Origin: Gimesia sp.
GTDB lineage: Bacteria; Planctomycetota; Planctomycetia; Planctomycetales; Planctomycetaceae
DNA: 64,000 nt
NCBI RefSeq assembly: GCF_040219335.1
Contig: NZ_JAVJSQ010000015.1
Location: 62,001 to 126,000 of the forward strand
Reading direction: 5' to 3'
Of the stretch, positions 26,601 through 35,785 are shown piece after piece. Made by a program: the position numbers and the translations under genes. Under the pieces are notes generated by a model. It was not told where the DNA came from, did no database searches, and worked only from the letters and a program-made list of their open reading frames with translations. Each line of letters begins with the position of its first letter. Position 1 is the stretch's first letter.

Positions 26601-26780
26601 GGGTGGGCTCGAATGGAATTCGAGGTTGTCGGAGACAACTGGAGGTTGCGGTGTACGCGTTCTGCTGGGTGGAGTGCACCTCATCCCAGGGATGCAGGTT
26701 GGCGGATTTCCTCTGAAGTGATCGATTTTTCTGAGACCTCCAGCTCGCTGCGCTCGGCTCGGATGATATCCGAGCCCACC
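26601..26780 (+). repeat. Family A dispersed repeat, copy A1, with terminal inverted repeats
   Basis: A 180-bp unit starts GGGTGGGCTCG and ends CGAGCCCACCC, a perfect 11-bp terminal inverted repeat. Internal parts (GTTGTC/GACAAC and AGGAGG-like/CCTCC segments) also pair, so the whole element could fold into a long hairpin. It carries no gene. It lies between the stop of the ExbB-like gene and the PhyH gene. Three other long copies and partial copies occur at 32.8-39.0 kb. Confidence 0.85.
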
Positions 26781-26846
26781 CATTCTACTGGAGGCCTTAC
26801 GTGGAAAAGAGGGAGTTTCTGAATAAGACTCCATCTCTGCAAGTGC

Positions 26847-27803
26847 TTACGACTTACTGGCTGCTTTATCCGTTTTGGCTTTGGCCGTCGTGGTGGTTGT
26901 GGTCGCTTTGCGGCTGGCGGCACTGGCGGCGAGCCCCTCGGCGGAGATCAGGTGCACGAGATCCTGGGCGTTCTGGTCCATTTCCATCACGAGTCCATCC
27001 ACGCGGCCGGCCAGGTACATGTACATGATCAGCGAGGGGATGGCGATGCCCAGACCGAAGGCGGTGGTGAGCAGGGCCATGGCGATGCCGACGGCCAGTT
27101 CTTCCGCTTTACCCATCGCGCTGCTGTTGGCGATTTCGTTGAAGGCCTGGATCATGCCGATCACGGTTCCCAGCAGACCCATCAGGGGGGCGACCGTGGC
27201 GACGCCGTTGATCACGCGGAGGTGTTTACGAAGTTGTGACAGCTGACGTTCGCCGCCATCGATAATGGCCTGTTCGACTTCGACACTGGGCTTGCCCCAT
27301 TTCCGAACGCCGTGCGCGAAGACTGAAGCGATCGGGCTCGGGTTTTCCTCACACAGTTTCAGGGCGGAACGCGCGTTGAGTTTGCCGTCCCGCAGTAGCT
27401 TGAGAAAGCGGCTGACGAAGTGCCGGGGAATGACGCGACCGGAGCGGAGAATCACCAGGCGTTCGATGATGAACCACATGGAGATGATGGAAGCGATCAC
27501 GAAGGGGAGCAGGAAGTAGCCCATCTCTTCGATGATGTCTTCGGGCGTGGAAGGGATCACCTGCCGTTGTTTGACGGCGGCCACCGATTCGGGCAGGGGC
27601 CCGTCGGGATCCGCTGCTTCCACGAGTTTGTCGCCCTGCTGTTCGACGACTTTGGGCAGTCGCTCCTGTGCGGAGGCGAACGGGGGTAAGAGGACCAGCG
27701 TCACCAGGAGTGTCATGACCAGACTGACCAGTCGTCGAGAGGGACTCTGGACCGCGAGATCGGGAGTAGAGAAATCCTGTGGACTGTGGAAGAGTTTGAT
27801 CAT
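26847..27803 (-). CDS. MotA/TolQ/ExbB-family proton channel
   Basis: The 318-residue protein has a signal-like N-terminus (about 25-46), a second helix (about 94-115), and the family's two closely spaced helices in the ExbB core: [13 protein letters not shown] (about 208-220) and [19 protein letters not shown]. The C-terminus is A/T/K-rich. Such channels use proton flow to drive TonB- or Tol-type work in the envelope. It follows the 1026-residue TPR gene by 223 bp. No exbD/tolR-type or tonB-type gene is next to it. Confidence 0.9.
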   Translation of the reverse strand: MIKLFHSPQDFSTPDLAVQSPSRRLVSLVMTLLVTLVLLPPFASAQERLPKVVEQQGDKLVEAADPDGPLPESVAAVKQRQVIPSTPEDIIEEMGYFLLPFVIASIISMWFIIERLVILRSGRVIPRHFVSRFLKLLRDGKLNARSALKLCEENPSPIASVFAHGVRKWGKPSVEVEQAIIDGGERQLSQLRKHLRVINGVATVAPLMGLLGTVIGMIQAFNEIANSSAMGKAEELAVGIAMALLTTAFGLGIAIPSLIMYMYLAGRVDGLVMEMDQNAQDLVHLISAEGLAASAASRKATTTTTTAKAKTDKAASKS

Positions 27804-28026
27804 GAACCAGGGGTATCGCTGTGTAATGACTAATAAACCGGCCCGGAGCTTAGCCGGATCAACCGGAAGAGAGGCGCGGGATTGGAAGAACCTGACTTAC
27901 CCGGATGGGGAATTCAGGTCGTGCTCTAGTTTACGCGAGATGGAATATGACGTCGAGTCTGGATTGGGATTTCCCGCAGTTGGATTTCCTGATGCATGAT
28001 CTTTGGGAACAGGCAGACAGTGTCCG

Positions 28027-31000
28027 TCAGGTGCCGGCCCGGGGCTGGACCTGCTGGATGCGTTCTTTGACGCGAGCGGCCAGTTCATGTTCCGGGAAAC
28101 GCTTCAAAAAGTCCTGATATGTTTTCAACGCCTGTTTCCATTCCTTCAAAGCTTCATGGCACATGCCGGCCTGAAACAGGGCTGGGGCCTGCCATTCGGG
28201 GAATTTATATTGAATGTCGACCTGCAGATAGGCGAGCAGGGCTTCCTTGAATTTCTCCTGGATCATCAGGGTTTCAGCGAGCAGGAACTGGCACTTGGCC
28301 GCGGTTTCGGTGCGACGGCTGTTTTCCGAGTCGATGATCTTCTGGAAGACTTTGCGGGCCTCGTCGAATTTGGCCTGATTCTTCAGGCTGCGTCCCAGGA
28401 CCTCTTCCGCCTGGTAAAGAAAGGGGCTTTCCTCATCCCATTCGCGGAACTGGTCGACGGTTTTCTGAACTTCGGCATATTTTTTCTGCCGGAAGTAAGT
28501 CTCAGCGAGCAACACCCAGACCCGCGGATACCAGGGACGGTCGCCCAGCTGTTCGGTCTGTTCTTTGGTTGTCAGGGTCAGCAGTTCTTTCTGAGCTGCT
28601 TTGACCTGGTTCAGATACAGGGCGGCTTCCGCCTGATGGAAACGGGCGAAGGCCGCGTATTCATTCTGGGGGAACCGCTTGAGCAGATCCTGGCTGAATT
28701 TCTCGACCTCTTTCCATTTCTGCTGTTCCAGATTGATTTCGATCAACCGGTAGAGGGAGACTTCCTGCACCTTCTGATCGGATTTCTCGGAAGCCTGCAG
28801 AGCTTCGAATTCTTTTGCGGCGGCATCGAGTTTGCCGGCGATGAGATCGCTTTCGGCAAGGCTCAGGCGGGCATTGTCAGCCAGGTCGCTGTCCGGGGTC
28901 TCTTTGACAAGTCGGCGGAAGATCGCGTCTGACTCATCGAACATTTCCGCTTCGTAATTGATGAGTGCCCATTCATCGAGGATCTTATCCAGGTTGTCGG
29001 GCTTGGGGAATTTCGTCAGCAGGGCTTCGTAGGCCTTGTTGACTTCATCGATTTTCTTCAGCTGGAACAGCGTGCGGGCGGCCTGCAGTCCCGAGAGCAT
29101 CGCGTAGCGTGAGGGGGCGAACTGCTTGAGGGTCTGCTGATAAACGTCGACCGCGGGTTGGAGCTTCTGGTCACTTTCCAGGCTGCGGCCCTGCATGTAG
29201 GAGGCTTCCGCGGCCAGCGGGTTCTTGGGGAACTCTTTGGTGAACTGTTCAAAGTGCATTGCCGCCGCGGGGAATTCATTCAGCTGAAACTCACTCCAGG
29301 CGAGGCCCGACAGGCCGGCCGGGAATTCGGGGGACGTCGCACCGCGCTCGACGATTTCAGCGAAGAACTTCTTCGCACGGCTCCACTGCTGGTTTTCGTA
29401 ATTGCGTTCGGCCAGTTGTCGATAGGTCTGGATCAGCAGATCGAGATTCGGTTTGCGTTTTTCCAGTTCGGCCAGGTACTGATCGACTTCCTCGGGCTTG
29501 TCGTTTTTGGAAGTCAGGATAATCAGGTTCGCGAGGATCTGGTCGTAGCGAGGTTCATTGGGAAACTGCTTAAGATACGTTTTGGCCAGCGATTCCGCTT
29601 CCGGGAATTTCTGCAGCGAGTTGAAGTTGTTGCTCTGCAGGATCAGGGCGTCCGCGTATTCGCTGGTGGTTTTGTCGGTGTTCGCGTCATCGAGGTACGG
29701 CTTCAGAACGTCGATCGACTTCTGGTATTCTTTCAGCTTCTGATAAGTCCGCGCGAGGTACAGTCGGGCCAGCAGTTGTGTATTCTCGAGCTTGCTCTGG
29801 TCGAGTACGTTTTGAAAGTGTTTGACGGCGGCCTGCAGATCTTCGGGCTTGCCCTGGGCATCGCTGATGCGTCCTTTGAGCAGTTCCTGGTGCAGGCGGA
29901 GTCCACTTTGGGGATACTCTTTTTCAAACCGGGCAGCGAGTTGAGCGGCTTCTTCGAGTTGGTCGCTGAGCAGGGCGGCTTCGATGGCGAAGTGCAGGCT
30001 GTCGTCAGCGAGCTCACTCTGAGGCGACTGCTTGACCAGGTCCAGGAACAGGGTTTTGGCCTGAGCCTGTTTACCGCTGCGGAGCAGGGCGTCAGCCAGT
30101 TGGTAGTTTATCAAGGGCTGCTGAGCGGACGAAGGTTTGGCTTTCTGGGCCTCTTCCAGCGCGGTGATGGCTTCCGAGAGCTGACCTGCGGCTTTGAGGC
30201 TGACCCCTTTCCAGTAGAGGGCATTGGCGGCCTGCACGGGATCTTTGGCGACGATGTCGAACTGTTCCACGGCCTTGTCGTACTGTTTCAGATCGTAAAA
30301 AGCATAGCCGGCATTCAGGCGGGCCGTGATGCCCAGGGGACTTTCGGGGAATTTGGTGGGGAGTGCCAGAAAGGCATCCGCGGCCTGCTGGAATTGTCCC
30401 CGATCAAAGAGTGATGTGGCCAGTGCCATCTGGGCGTCGCTGGCCCGGGAATGGGTTTTCTGACTGGCGATCTGCAGGAAGCGTTTCTCTGCTTCCTCGG
30501 GCTCCTTGTTTTGCAGGTAAGCGGACGCGAGACCGAACTGGGCGTCCTGCGACATGGCGCCTTCCGGGTGCCGATCGAGGGAACGCTGGAAACTCTTGAT
30601 CGCCAGGTCGGCTTTCCCCTGTCGGAGCAGTGCATCCCCGAAATAGGCATAGGCCCATTCTTCGAGGGCGTGATTGGGGTAGCGTTTGAGGAAGTCGGTG
30701 AACTCGGACTCGGCTGCTTTCAGATCATCGAGCAGGTAACTGCACTCGGCGACGCGATACAGGGCGTCGGGGAGATTTTTATTCTGGGGATACTGCTTCA
30801 CGAATTCCCGCAGAATGTCGCGGGCCTCTTTATACTTCTGCTGATTGACGAGCGTGAGCCCCAGGTAGAATTTTGCCAGCGGCACGTTTTCGTGGTTGGG
30901 GTACTCCTTGAGGTACTTCTGAAACGTCTCGGTCGCCAGTTCCCAGCGGTTCTGCTTGTAGAGGCCGATGGCCAGCTGAAATTCATCACTGGCTTTGTCG

Positions 31001-31107
31001 GCCCGGACCAGGGTGGTCGGGAGCAGGCAGAGACAGAGTAAAATCAGGGCGAACCTGCGGAGGGAAGAGGCATCAAAGGAAGGGAGCCGGAAACGTTGAT
31101 TCATCAT
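28027..31107 (-). CDS. Exported tetratricopeptide-repeat protein, 1026 residues
   Basis: After a signal peptide (about 15-37) the whole protein consists of TPR/YbgF-like repeats (for example FQLAIGLYKQNRWELATETF, LAKFYLGLTLVNQQKYKEA), with the typical A-x3-Y/F-x3-Y and P patterns at about 34-37-residue steps. It is a periplasmic protein-protein scaffold. The start is ATG ATG, and no strong ribosome binding site is visible. With the ExbB-like gene it forms a two-gene cluster; in other planctomycetes such TPR genes sit beside ExbB/ExbD sets. Confidence 0.88.
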   Translation of the reverse strand: MMNQRFRLPSFDASSLRRFALILLCLCLLPTTLVRADKASDEFQLAIGLYKQNRWELATETFQKYLKEYPNHENVPLAKFYLGLTLVNQQKYKEARDILREFVKQYPQNKNLPDALYRVAECSYLLDDLKAAESEFTDFLKRYPNHALEEWAYAYFGDALLRQGKADLAIKSFQRSLDRHPEGAMSQDAQFGLASAYLQNKEPEEAEKRFLQIASQKTHSRASDAQMALATSLFDRGQFQQAADAFLALPTKFPESPLGITARLNAGYAFYDLKQYDKAVEQFDIVAKDPVQAANALYWKGVSLKAAGQLSEAITALEEAQKAKPSSAQQPLINYQLADALLRSGKQAQAKTLFLDLVKQSPQSELADDSLHFAIEAALLSDQLEEAAQLAARFEKEYPQSGLRLHQELLKGRISDAQGKPEDLQAAVKHFQNVLDQSKLENTQLLARLYLARTYQKLKEYQKSIDVLKPYLDDANTDKTTSEYADALILQSNNFNSLQKFPEAESLAKTYLKQFPNEPRYDQILANLIILTSKNDKPEEVDQYLAELEKRKPNLDLLIQTYRQLAERNYENQQWSRAKKFFAEIVERGATSPEFPAGLSGLAWSEFQLNEFPAAAMHFEQFTKEFPKNPLAAEASYMQGRSLESDQKLQPAVDVYQQTLKQFAPSRYAMLSGLQAARTLFQLKKIDEVNKAYEALLTKFPKPDNLDKILDEWALINYEAEMFDESDAIFRRLVKETPDSDLADNARLSLAESDLIAGKLDAAAKEFEALQASEKSDQKVQEVSLYRLIEINLEQQKWKEVEKFSQDLLKRFPQNEYAAFARFHQAEAALYLNQVKAAQKELLTLTTKEQTEQLGDRPWYPRVWVLLAETYFRQKKYAEVQKTVDQFREWDEESPFLYQAEEVLGRSLKNQAKFDEARKVFQKIIDSENSRRTETAAKCQFLLAETLMIQEKFKEALLAYLQVDIQYKFPEWQAPALFQAGMCHEALKEWKQALKTYQDFLKRFPEHELAARVKERIQQVQPRAGT

Positions 31108-31335
31108 ATTGAAATCGTCTGATCGGTCTTAATTAAGGAATCGTGAACACGCTCCCATCTTATCGTGGGAGTTCAGGCAGAGGCAAGCGGGCATCGCGAA
31201 AACTGCTTGTTCCCCGACGAAAACCCGCTCTTGAGGCTGTATTCTGCGCAGAAAAGTCCCCGTAACCCAACTGTCGATCGTTGGTTATCGACTGGTGTTC
31301 AGACTACGGGGAATCGGCGGGCGGATGAACCGAGA

Positions 31336-32613
31336 TCAGCTGCCCTGGAAATGCTGGTCGGCGAAGTTGAGGTACTGTTCCCAGTCGAAGTCGGTCACAT
31401 CGTGTTTGCCGGTGCGGATGTGGTAACCCATCTGCTTCTGCACGGGTTCGTTGATGCCGGGCATCTTGTCTGCACCGAAGCCGGAGGTGCCAAGCAGCTT
31501 GTAGACGGGCTCCGCATATTTGACCGAGAGGAATTCTCCCTTGGGATCGGCCCAGCGGTCTTCGACGGCACTCGCGACGTAGACGGGGCGGGGGGCGATC
31601 AGTGAGATCAGCATGTGTTGATCGACGGGGAGATCATTTTCCTTGTCGATGTACTTATTGAAGTTGTCACAGAACCAGTGGGGGAACGCGTTGTTGATGA
31701 CGTGCAGGGTTTCGCCAAAGCGACGACGGCTGAGAGCGGCACCGCCACATCCGGAGTCGTTGGAGATGACGAGGGCGAACCGTGGATCCTGTGCGCCGGC
31801 CCAGAGGGAGGTTTTCCCGAGACGGGAGTGTCCCATGACGGCGACTTTGTTTGCGTCGATCTGCTTGTCGGTTTCGAGGTAATCCAGGGCGCGGCTGAGT
31901 CCCCAGGCCCAGGCAGCGATCGTGCCCCATTCATCGGGCGCGGGTTTCTGTTTGGAATTATAGAGGGCGTGAACGCCGTTCTTGAAGCCGTCGTCATAGT
32001 CGGGATCGATGTCGCCACAGTAGATGGCGACGAGCCCATAGCCACGATCGATGATCTTTTCGATGGGCCAGCGGGACGATGATTTGCCTCGAGAGGCTTC
32101 GGTCGCTTTATGATCGACGATGCCTTTGTCTTTGTTGGCCCGCATCCAGTGATCGTTGAGTTTGACGTCTGTCTCATCGGTGATGGTGTGATTGCCGTAA
32201 AAGTTGAGACCCATGAAGACAGGGACCGGCTTGGTCGCTTTCGCGGGGAGATAGATCAGCAGATCCATCCGCGGTTCTTCTTTTTTACCCGAGAAGTAGA
32301 CCGAGACTTCCTTGCGGATGGCCTTGCCGCCGAGGGCGTCGTTCTTGACGGAGGTGACCTCGAACAGCATGTCTTGGGGGGCTGCGGGGCTTTTGCCGTA
32401 GACTTCGTTTTCGAAGAGTTCCAGAATTTCAGGGCGGCGAACCTGCTGCCATGCTTTAGCTGAATCGACCTTTTTCCCTTTATTGGTGACGAGCGGGTCG
32501 GGGAGTTTGAATTCCGGGACCTGGCTTTCATCGTAATTGGGTTTGGGACGCTGGGCGTGGGCGGTGGGAGTCAGCAGCAGCGTAAGGCTGAGCAGGAACA
32601 GCAGATGTTTCAT
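31336..32613 (-). CDS. CE15-like glucuronoyl esterase / acetyl xylan esterase, exported
   Basis: I place the start at ATG 32613 (MKHLLFLLSLTLLLTPTAHA signal peptide). The alpha/beta hydrolase core has the nucleophile elbow GHSRLGK (261-267, Ser263), the CE15 variant of G-C-S-R-x-G, then SNDSGCGGAALSRRR. A late HIRTGKHDVTDFDW block likely supplies the catalytic histidine. It would cleave ester bonds between lignin and glucuronoxylan or related esters outside the cytoplasm, fitting the carbohydrate-degrading habit of planctomycetes. Substrate not testable by eye. Confidence 0.85.
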   Translation of the reverse strand: MKHLLFLLSLTLLLTPTAHAQRPKPNYDESQVPEFKLPDPLVTNKGKKVDSAKAWQQVRRPEILELFENEVYGKSPAAPQDMLFEVTSVKNDALGGKAIRKEVSVYFSGKKEEPRMDLLIYLPAKATKPVPVFMGLNFYGNHTITDETDVKLNDHWMRANKDKGIVDHKATEASRGKSSSRWPIEKIIDRGYGLVAIYCGDIDPDYDDGFKNGVHALYNSKQKPAPDEWGTIAAWAWGLSRALDYLETDKQIDANKVAVMGHSRLGKTSLWAGAQDPRFALVISNDSGCGGAALSRRRFGETLHVINNAFPHWFCDNFNKYIDKENDLPVDQHMLISLIAPRPVYVASAVEDRWADPKGEFLSVKYAEPVYKLLGTSGFGADKMPGINEPVQKQMGYHIRTGKHDVTDFDWEQYLNFADQHFQGS

Positions 32614-33126
32614 GGTGAGGCGGCCTTTATATTCTGGTGGGTCATCAATTGTGAGTTCTGAGGTAACTATTCTCAATCGTGCCGGTTTCCGCAAGGATTG
32701 GCAATATGAAATCGGCGGTGGACCGCGAAAGATACGAAATTTTATGAACCATGGTCGTAATGGAAATTTTTATGAACCACGAAATGCACGAAAGACACGA
32801 AAATTTTGTCAGGTGACTGAAAAGGTTTTTGACGGTTTTGTTACGATTCGGGTGGCCTCGGATGTAATCCGAGGTTGTCGTGAGACAACAGGAGGTTGCG
32901 GAGTTCGTGTTCTGTGGTGGTTGAACGAACCTCATTGTTTAGGGCTTTGCTCAGAACGGATCAATTTTACTGCGACCTCTTGTTCGCTGCGCTCACCCCG
33001 GATTGCATCCGGGGTCACCCTTTTTCTTTACTGCGAAAAGCACGAAAATATCTCGTGTCAGTACTGTTTCACAAAAAGTGAACATTGCTCTTTGCAAGCG
33101 TGATCAATTTCGCCACGATTGGCAAT
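32614..33126. repeat. Repeat cluster of families A and B, flanked by 19-bp direct repeats
   Basis: Within 513 bp lie family A copy A2 (32850-33020), three family B units (near 32722, 32774 and 33029), and two identical 19-bp copies (ATTGGCAATATGAAATCGG) at 32697-32715 and 33118-33136. The second of these contains the start codon of the next gene, so the cluster is bracketed by a duplication of that gene's start region. No gene of its own is credible here. Confidence 0.8.
32850..33020 (+). repeat. Family A dispersed repeat, copy A2
   Basis: The 171-bp unit begins GGGTGGCCTCGG and ends CCGGGGTCACCC (imperfect inverted termini). It contains the conserved GTTGTCGTGAGACAAC hairpin and the later TGCGACCTCTTGTTCGCTGC block. 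It is oriented like the other copies. Confidence 0.85.
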
Positions 33127-33552
33127 ATGAAATCGGAATCGGAGTGGAAAAGCTGGTTGTTTCTTTATCCGCTGCTGCAGGGGCTGGGCGGAGTGGGGTG
33201 GTGGTGTCTGTTGCTGGCGGTGCCGGAGAGTCGTGCGCTGTTTCTGTCTGAGACACTGTCGGAGCGGGTGCTGCTGGCGTTCTGGCTGCCGGACGGGGTG
33301 GTGTTTGTGGGCGGTTCTTTTGTACTGGCCTATGGTCTCTGGCGGCAACGCTGCTGGGCGGGGCCGGTGTTGTATTTTCTGACGGGCGGCATTGCTTACG
33401 TGAGCCTGTACTGTCTGTCGCTGAGCCTGGCGACGCAGGGGGGTTGGCTGGGAACCTGTCTGATGCTGGTGTGTCTGGGACTGATGCTGCTGGTTGGTTT
33501 GATTCATGCGGGCCGATGTTGCGGTCAGTTAAAAAGGTGTCAGGAACCTTAA
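33127..33552 (+). CDS. Small integral membrane protein of unknown function
   Basis: The start is ATG 33127, within the 19-bp direct repeat. The 141-residue protein has about four membrane helices (WLFLYPLLQGLGGVGWW, FWLPDGVVFVGGSFVLAYG, VLYFLTGGIAYVSLYCL, GTCLMLVCLGLMLLVGLI). Its last codons (KRCQEP and stop) are made by a palindrome that extends into the intergenic region, so the original C-terminus may have been altered. It is 42 bp before an isoprenylcysteine methyltransferase-like gene. Confidence 0.7.
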   Translation: MKSESEWKSWLFLYPLLQGLGGVGWWCLLLAVPESRALFLSETLSERVLLAFWLPDGVVFVGGSFVLAYGLWRQRCWAGPVLYFLTGGIAYVSLYCLSLSLATQGGWLGTCLMLVCLGLMLLVGLIHAGRCCGQLKRCQEP

Positions 33553-33576
33553 TTATAAGGTTCCTGACACCTTTTT
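33531..33576. repeat. Perfect palindrome (20-bp arms) overlapping the 3' end of a gene
   Basis: The arm AAAAAGGTGTCAGGAACCTT (33531-33550) is the exact reverse complement of 33557-33576, with AATTAT between. The left arm encodes the last residues of the upstream membrane protein and part of the stop. On either strand the hairpin ends in T5, so it could also work as a bidirectional terminator. The core GGTGTCAGGAACC recalls a REP-type sequence known from several bacterial genomes. Confidence 0.9.
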
Positions 33577-33594
33577 AATGAGGGGAAGCTGAGG

Positions 33595-34143
33595 ATGTTC
33601 AAGATCACGTTTCGACCGACGCGGGCTGAGACGCCACTGTGGTGGCTGCTGCTGAAGATTGTGCTGCAGACGGTCGTGTTCTGGACGCTGTTTCTGCTGG
33701 TGCTCCCGGCGGGGCTGATCTGGCTGGAAGGTATACTCGGCTGGCCGGCGTTTCGGTTCGACGGGCAGCGGGTGCTGGGAGTGATTCTGTTTGTGCTGGG
33801 GGGAAGCCTGGGGCTGACCAGCGGGGCGACGATGGGCATTTATGGTCGCGGGACGCCGGTCCCTTTCGATACGGCGCGGCAGCTGGTGGTGGCGGGACCG
33901 TATCGGTTTGTACGGAATCCAATGGCGATTGCGGGGCTGGTGCAGGGGGCCGCCGTGGGGTTGTATTTCGGTAGCGGGCTGGTGCTGGCGTACGTAGTAG
34001 TGGGCATGGTGCTGTGGAATATTTGTGTGCGGCCGGTGGAGGAGCAGGACCTGGAGACGCGATTCGGGGAGGCGTTTGTAGAATATCGCAGGGAGGTGTG
34101 GTGCTGGGTGCCGCGATGGAAGGGGTATCGAGTGGTGGAGTGA
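33595..34143 (+). CDS. Isoprenylcysteine carboxyl methyltransferase (ICMT)-like membrane protein
   Basis: The 182-residue protein has about four membrane helices, then the family end: GPYRFVRNPMAIAGL, and RPVEEQDLETRFGEAFVEYR (C-terminal methyltransferase motif). ICMT/PEMT-like proteins are SAM-dependent membrane methyltransferases; the bacterial substrate is unknown. AGGGG lies ahead of the ATG. Likely cotranscribed with the upstream membrane protein, if the palindrome does not stop transcription. Confidence 0.85.
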   Translation: MFKITFRPTRAETPLWWLLLKIVLQTVVFWTLFLLVLPAGLIWLEGILGWPAFRFDGQRVLGVILFVLGGSLGLTSGATMGIYGRGTPVPFDTARQLVVAGPYRFVRNPMAIAGLVQGAAVGLYFGSGLVLAYVVVGMVLWNICVRPVEEQDLETRFGEAFVEYRREVWCWVPRWKGYRVVE

Positions 34144-34265
34144 TTCGGGAGACTCGAGTGATCTGATTTAAGAACCACAAAACACAAAAAAATCTGTTTG
34201 CAGTGAATCAAAAGGGGTATAAACAGTGCTCAACTGGATTGAGGCAGGTTCAAAAGTCCTGTTGG

Positions 34266-35051
34266 TTAGTCTTCATTATCTGTCTCTTCGAACTCGTTGG
34301 AGTCCTCTTGCAAACGTTTTTTCATGAGTTCTTCGAGGCTTGTGATTCCCATAAAAGCGGGCATCGCGCCCATTGATTTGTCGGTAGGAATGAATACGAC
34401 AGAAGACTTCCCCTCGAGGCAGATCTCGTAGAGCATGTTCATAGATCGCAGTTGAAGGGCAATGGGATTGTCTGCGTATTTTTTGGAAGCAGCGATAATG
34501 GCATCGGCAGCCAGTTGTTCCGCATCAGCCAGGATCACACGTGCGCGTTTTTCGCGTTCCGCAGCCGCTTCGCGCGCAATGGCATCTTCCAGCTCTTTGG
34601 CAACAATGACGTCCTTGATTTCTACAGAAATCACGGTCACTCCCCATTTGGAAACGAATCCATCAATGTGCTCTTTCAGCCGCTTTCCGATTTTGTCCCG
34701 TTCGGCGAGGAGCTCGTCAAGATTGGATTTCCCTACCATGTCCCGGATCGAGGATCGCGCGCTAAGCTGTGTGGCTTTATGGTAGTTATCGACGTTCAAA
34801 ACGCACGCCTTGGGATCCATCACCTGGTAGAAGAGGATCGCATCCACTTCTACCGGAATGTTGTCTTTCGTCAGCCCTACCTGCATGGGGACCGTGTAGG
34901 TGATAATTCGCAAGTCGATCCGGTAGAGAACACGCGTGACGAAGGGGATGTAAAAGTATAAACCGGGCTCAACCATTCGGTAAAACTTCCCGAGGAAAAA
35001 CAGGGCGTGACGCTCCCATTCTTTCACTGTACCAAAGAAAAACATGTGCAT
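34266..35051 (-). CDS. SPFH/Band-7 (stomatin-like) protein without an N-terminal membrane anchor
   Basis: The 261-residue protein matches slipin/stomatin: GLYFYIPFVTRVLYRIDLR, then TKDNIPVEVDAILFYQV, then DELLAERDKI, WGVTVISVEIKDV, AREAAAEREKRARVILADAEQ, and a C-terminal FMGITSLEEL region. The family normally begins with a membrane helix or hairpin; here only about 25 residues precede the band-7 domain and they are not strongly hydrophobic. Possible substitutes are palmitoylation or oligomer binding. Start at ATG 35051 or the ATG two codons later. Confidence 0.88.
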   Translation of the reverse strand: MHMFFFGTVKEWERHALFFLGKFYRMVEPGLYFYIPFVTRVLYRIDLRIITYTVPMQVGLTKDNIPVEVDAILFYQVMDPKACVLNVDNYHKATQLSARSSIRDMVGKSNLDELLAERDKIGKRLKEHIDGFVSKWGVTVISVEIKDVIVAKELEDAIAREAAAEREKRARVILADAEQLAADAIIAASKKYADNPIALQLRSMNMLYEICLEGKSSVVFIPTDKSMGAMPAFMGITSLEELMKKRLQEDSNEFEETDNED

Positions 35052-35438
35052 TGTCCTGGATGGAGGAAGCCGACATGGAGCCAGTTATTAAAGTGCGCCA
35101 CATGAAAAGCGGCAGGTCTCAAAGGTGCTGTTCCTTTTATCATCTCTGAGGTCTGATGACTTAACAACTGCTTTTTAACAGATTAACAATTTTCCACGCA
35201 GTGGTTAAGTATTTTTCTGTAATACCGTTGAATGACGGTTTTGTGGAACCACGGAAGGCATGAAAAGTTGTGGGCGGAATGGCGTTCGCCACCGGTTCTG
35301 GGATCGGCGTCAACCTTTTCTACCGGTGGCCAGGTAGCGTTTCTTATTTCGGATGGTCTATACCAAAGTCGTTTCAACCGGGGCTAATGCCCTGCGACTC
35401 ATTTTCTGAGAGCATTTGCTGAGGTTTATTCAATTGTC

Positions 35439-35626
35439 GGGTGGCCTCGGATGTAATCCGAGGTTGTCATGAGACAACAGGAGGTTGCGGAGCACGCGTT
35501 CTGTTATAGGGAAACGTACCTCATTAATTTGGAATGGAAAAGGTTGGTGCCTTTGTTCTGCAGGGGGCGATTTCTCTGGGACCTCCTGCTCGCTGCGCTC
35601 GGCTCGGATTTTATCCGAGCCCACCC
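35439..35626 (+). repeat. Family A dispersed repeat, copy A3
   Basis: The 188-bp unit begins GGGTGGCCTCGG and ends CCGAGCCCACCC (one mismatch in the inverted termini). Its conserved parts match A1 and A2, while the middle differs in length. Confidence 0.87.
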
Positions 35627-35750
35627 ATCAATCTTTTTACCGGCGGCTGGCACCTTGCCGCTCGGAGTTGGTGGGGGGACTGTGATTCCCCTTGGGCGTT
35701 GATGCTAGTGGCATGTCGCCAGGCGGGCGAACACATGGGTTCGCCCCTAC
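35627..35750 (+). repeat. Family C dispersed repeat, copy C1
   Basis: About 124 bp from a CTTTTTACCGGCGGCTGG start to CGCCCCTAC, matching C2 at 38739-38859 almost throughout. The right part folds as GGGCGAAC/GTTCGCCC (35725-35732 with 35739-35746). Confidence 0.85.
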
Positions 35751-35785
35751 ATTTTATTTTGCCTGGGTGAATCAGGGGGGGATTC

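Larger units (their letters stand above)
35052..35785. repeat. Repeat-rich intergenic stretch: B4, C3, A3, C1
   Basis: The 734-bp interval contains family B unit near 35245, a partial family C relic near 35274-35338, a full family A copy at 35439-35626, and a family C copy at 35627-35750, directly abutting. No gene is credible. Confidence 0.8.

Noticed and set aside
32537-33103. Plus-strand open frame of 188 codons
   Set aside because: Its sequence consists of family A and B repeats plus the reverse of the esterase 5' end; the composition is not protein-like.
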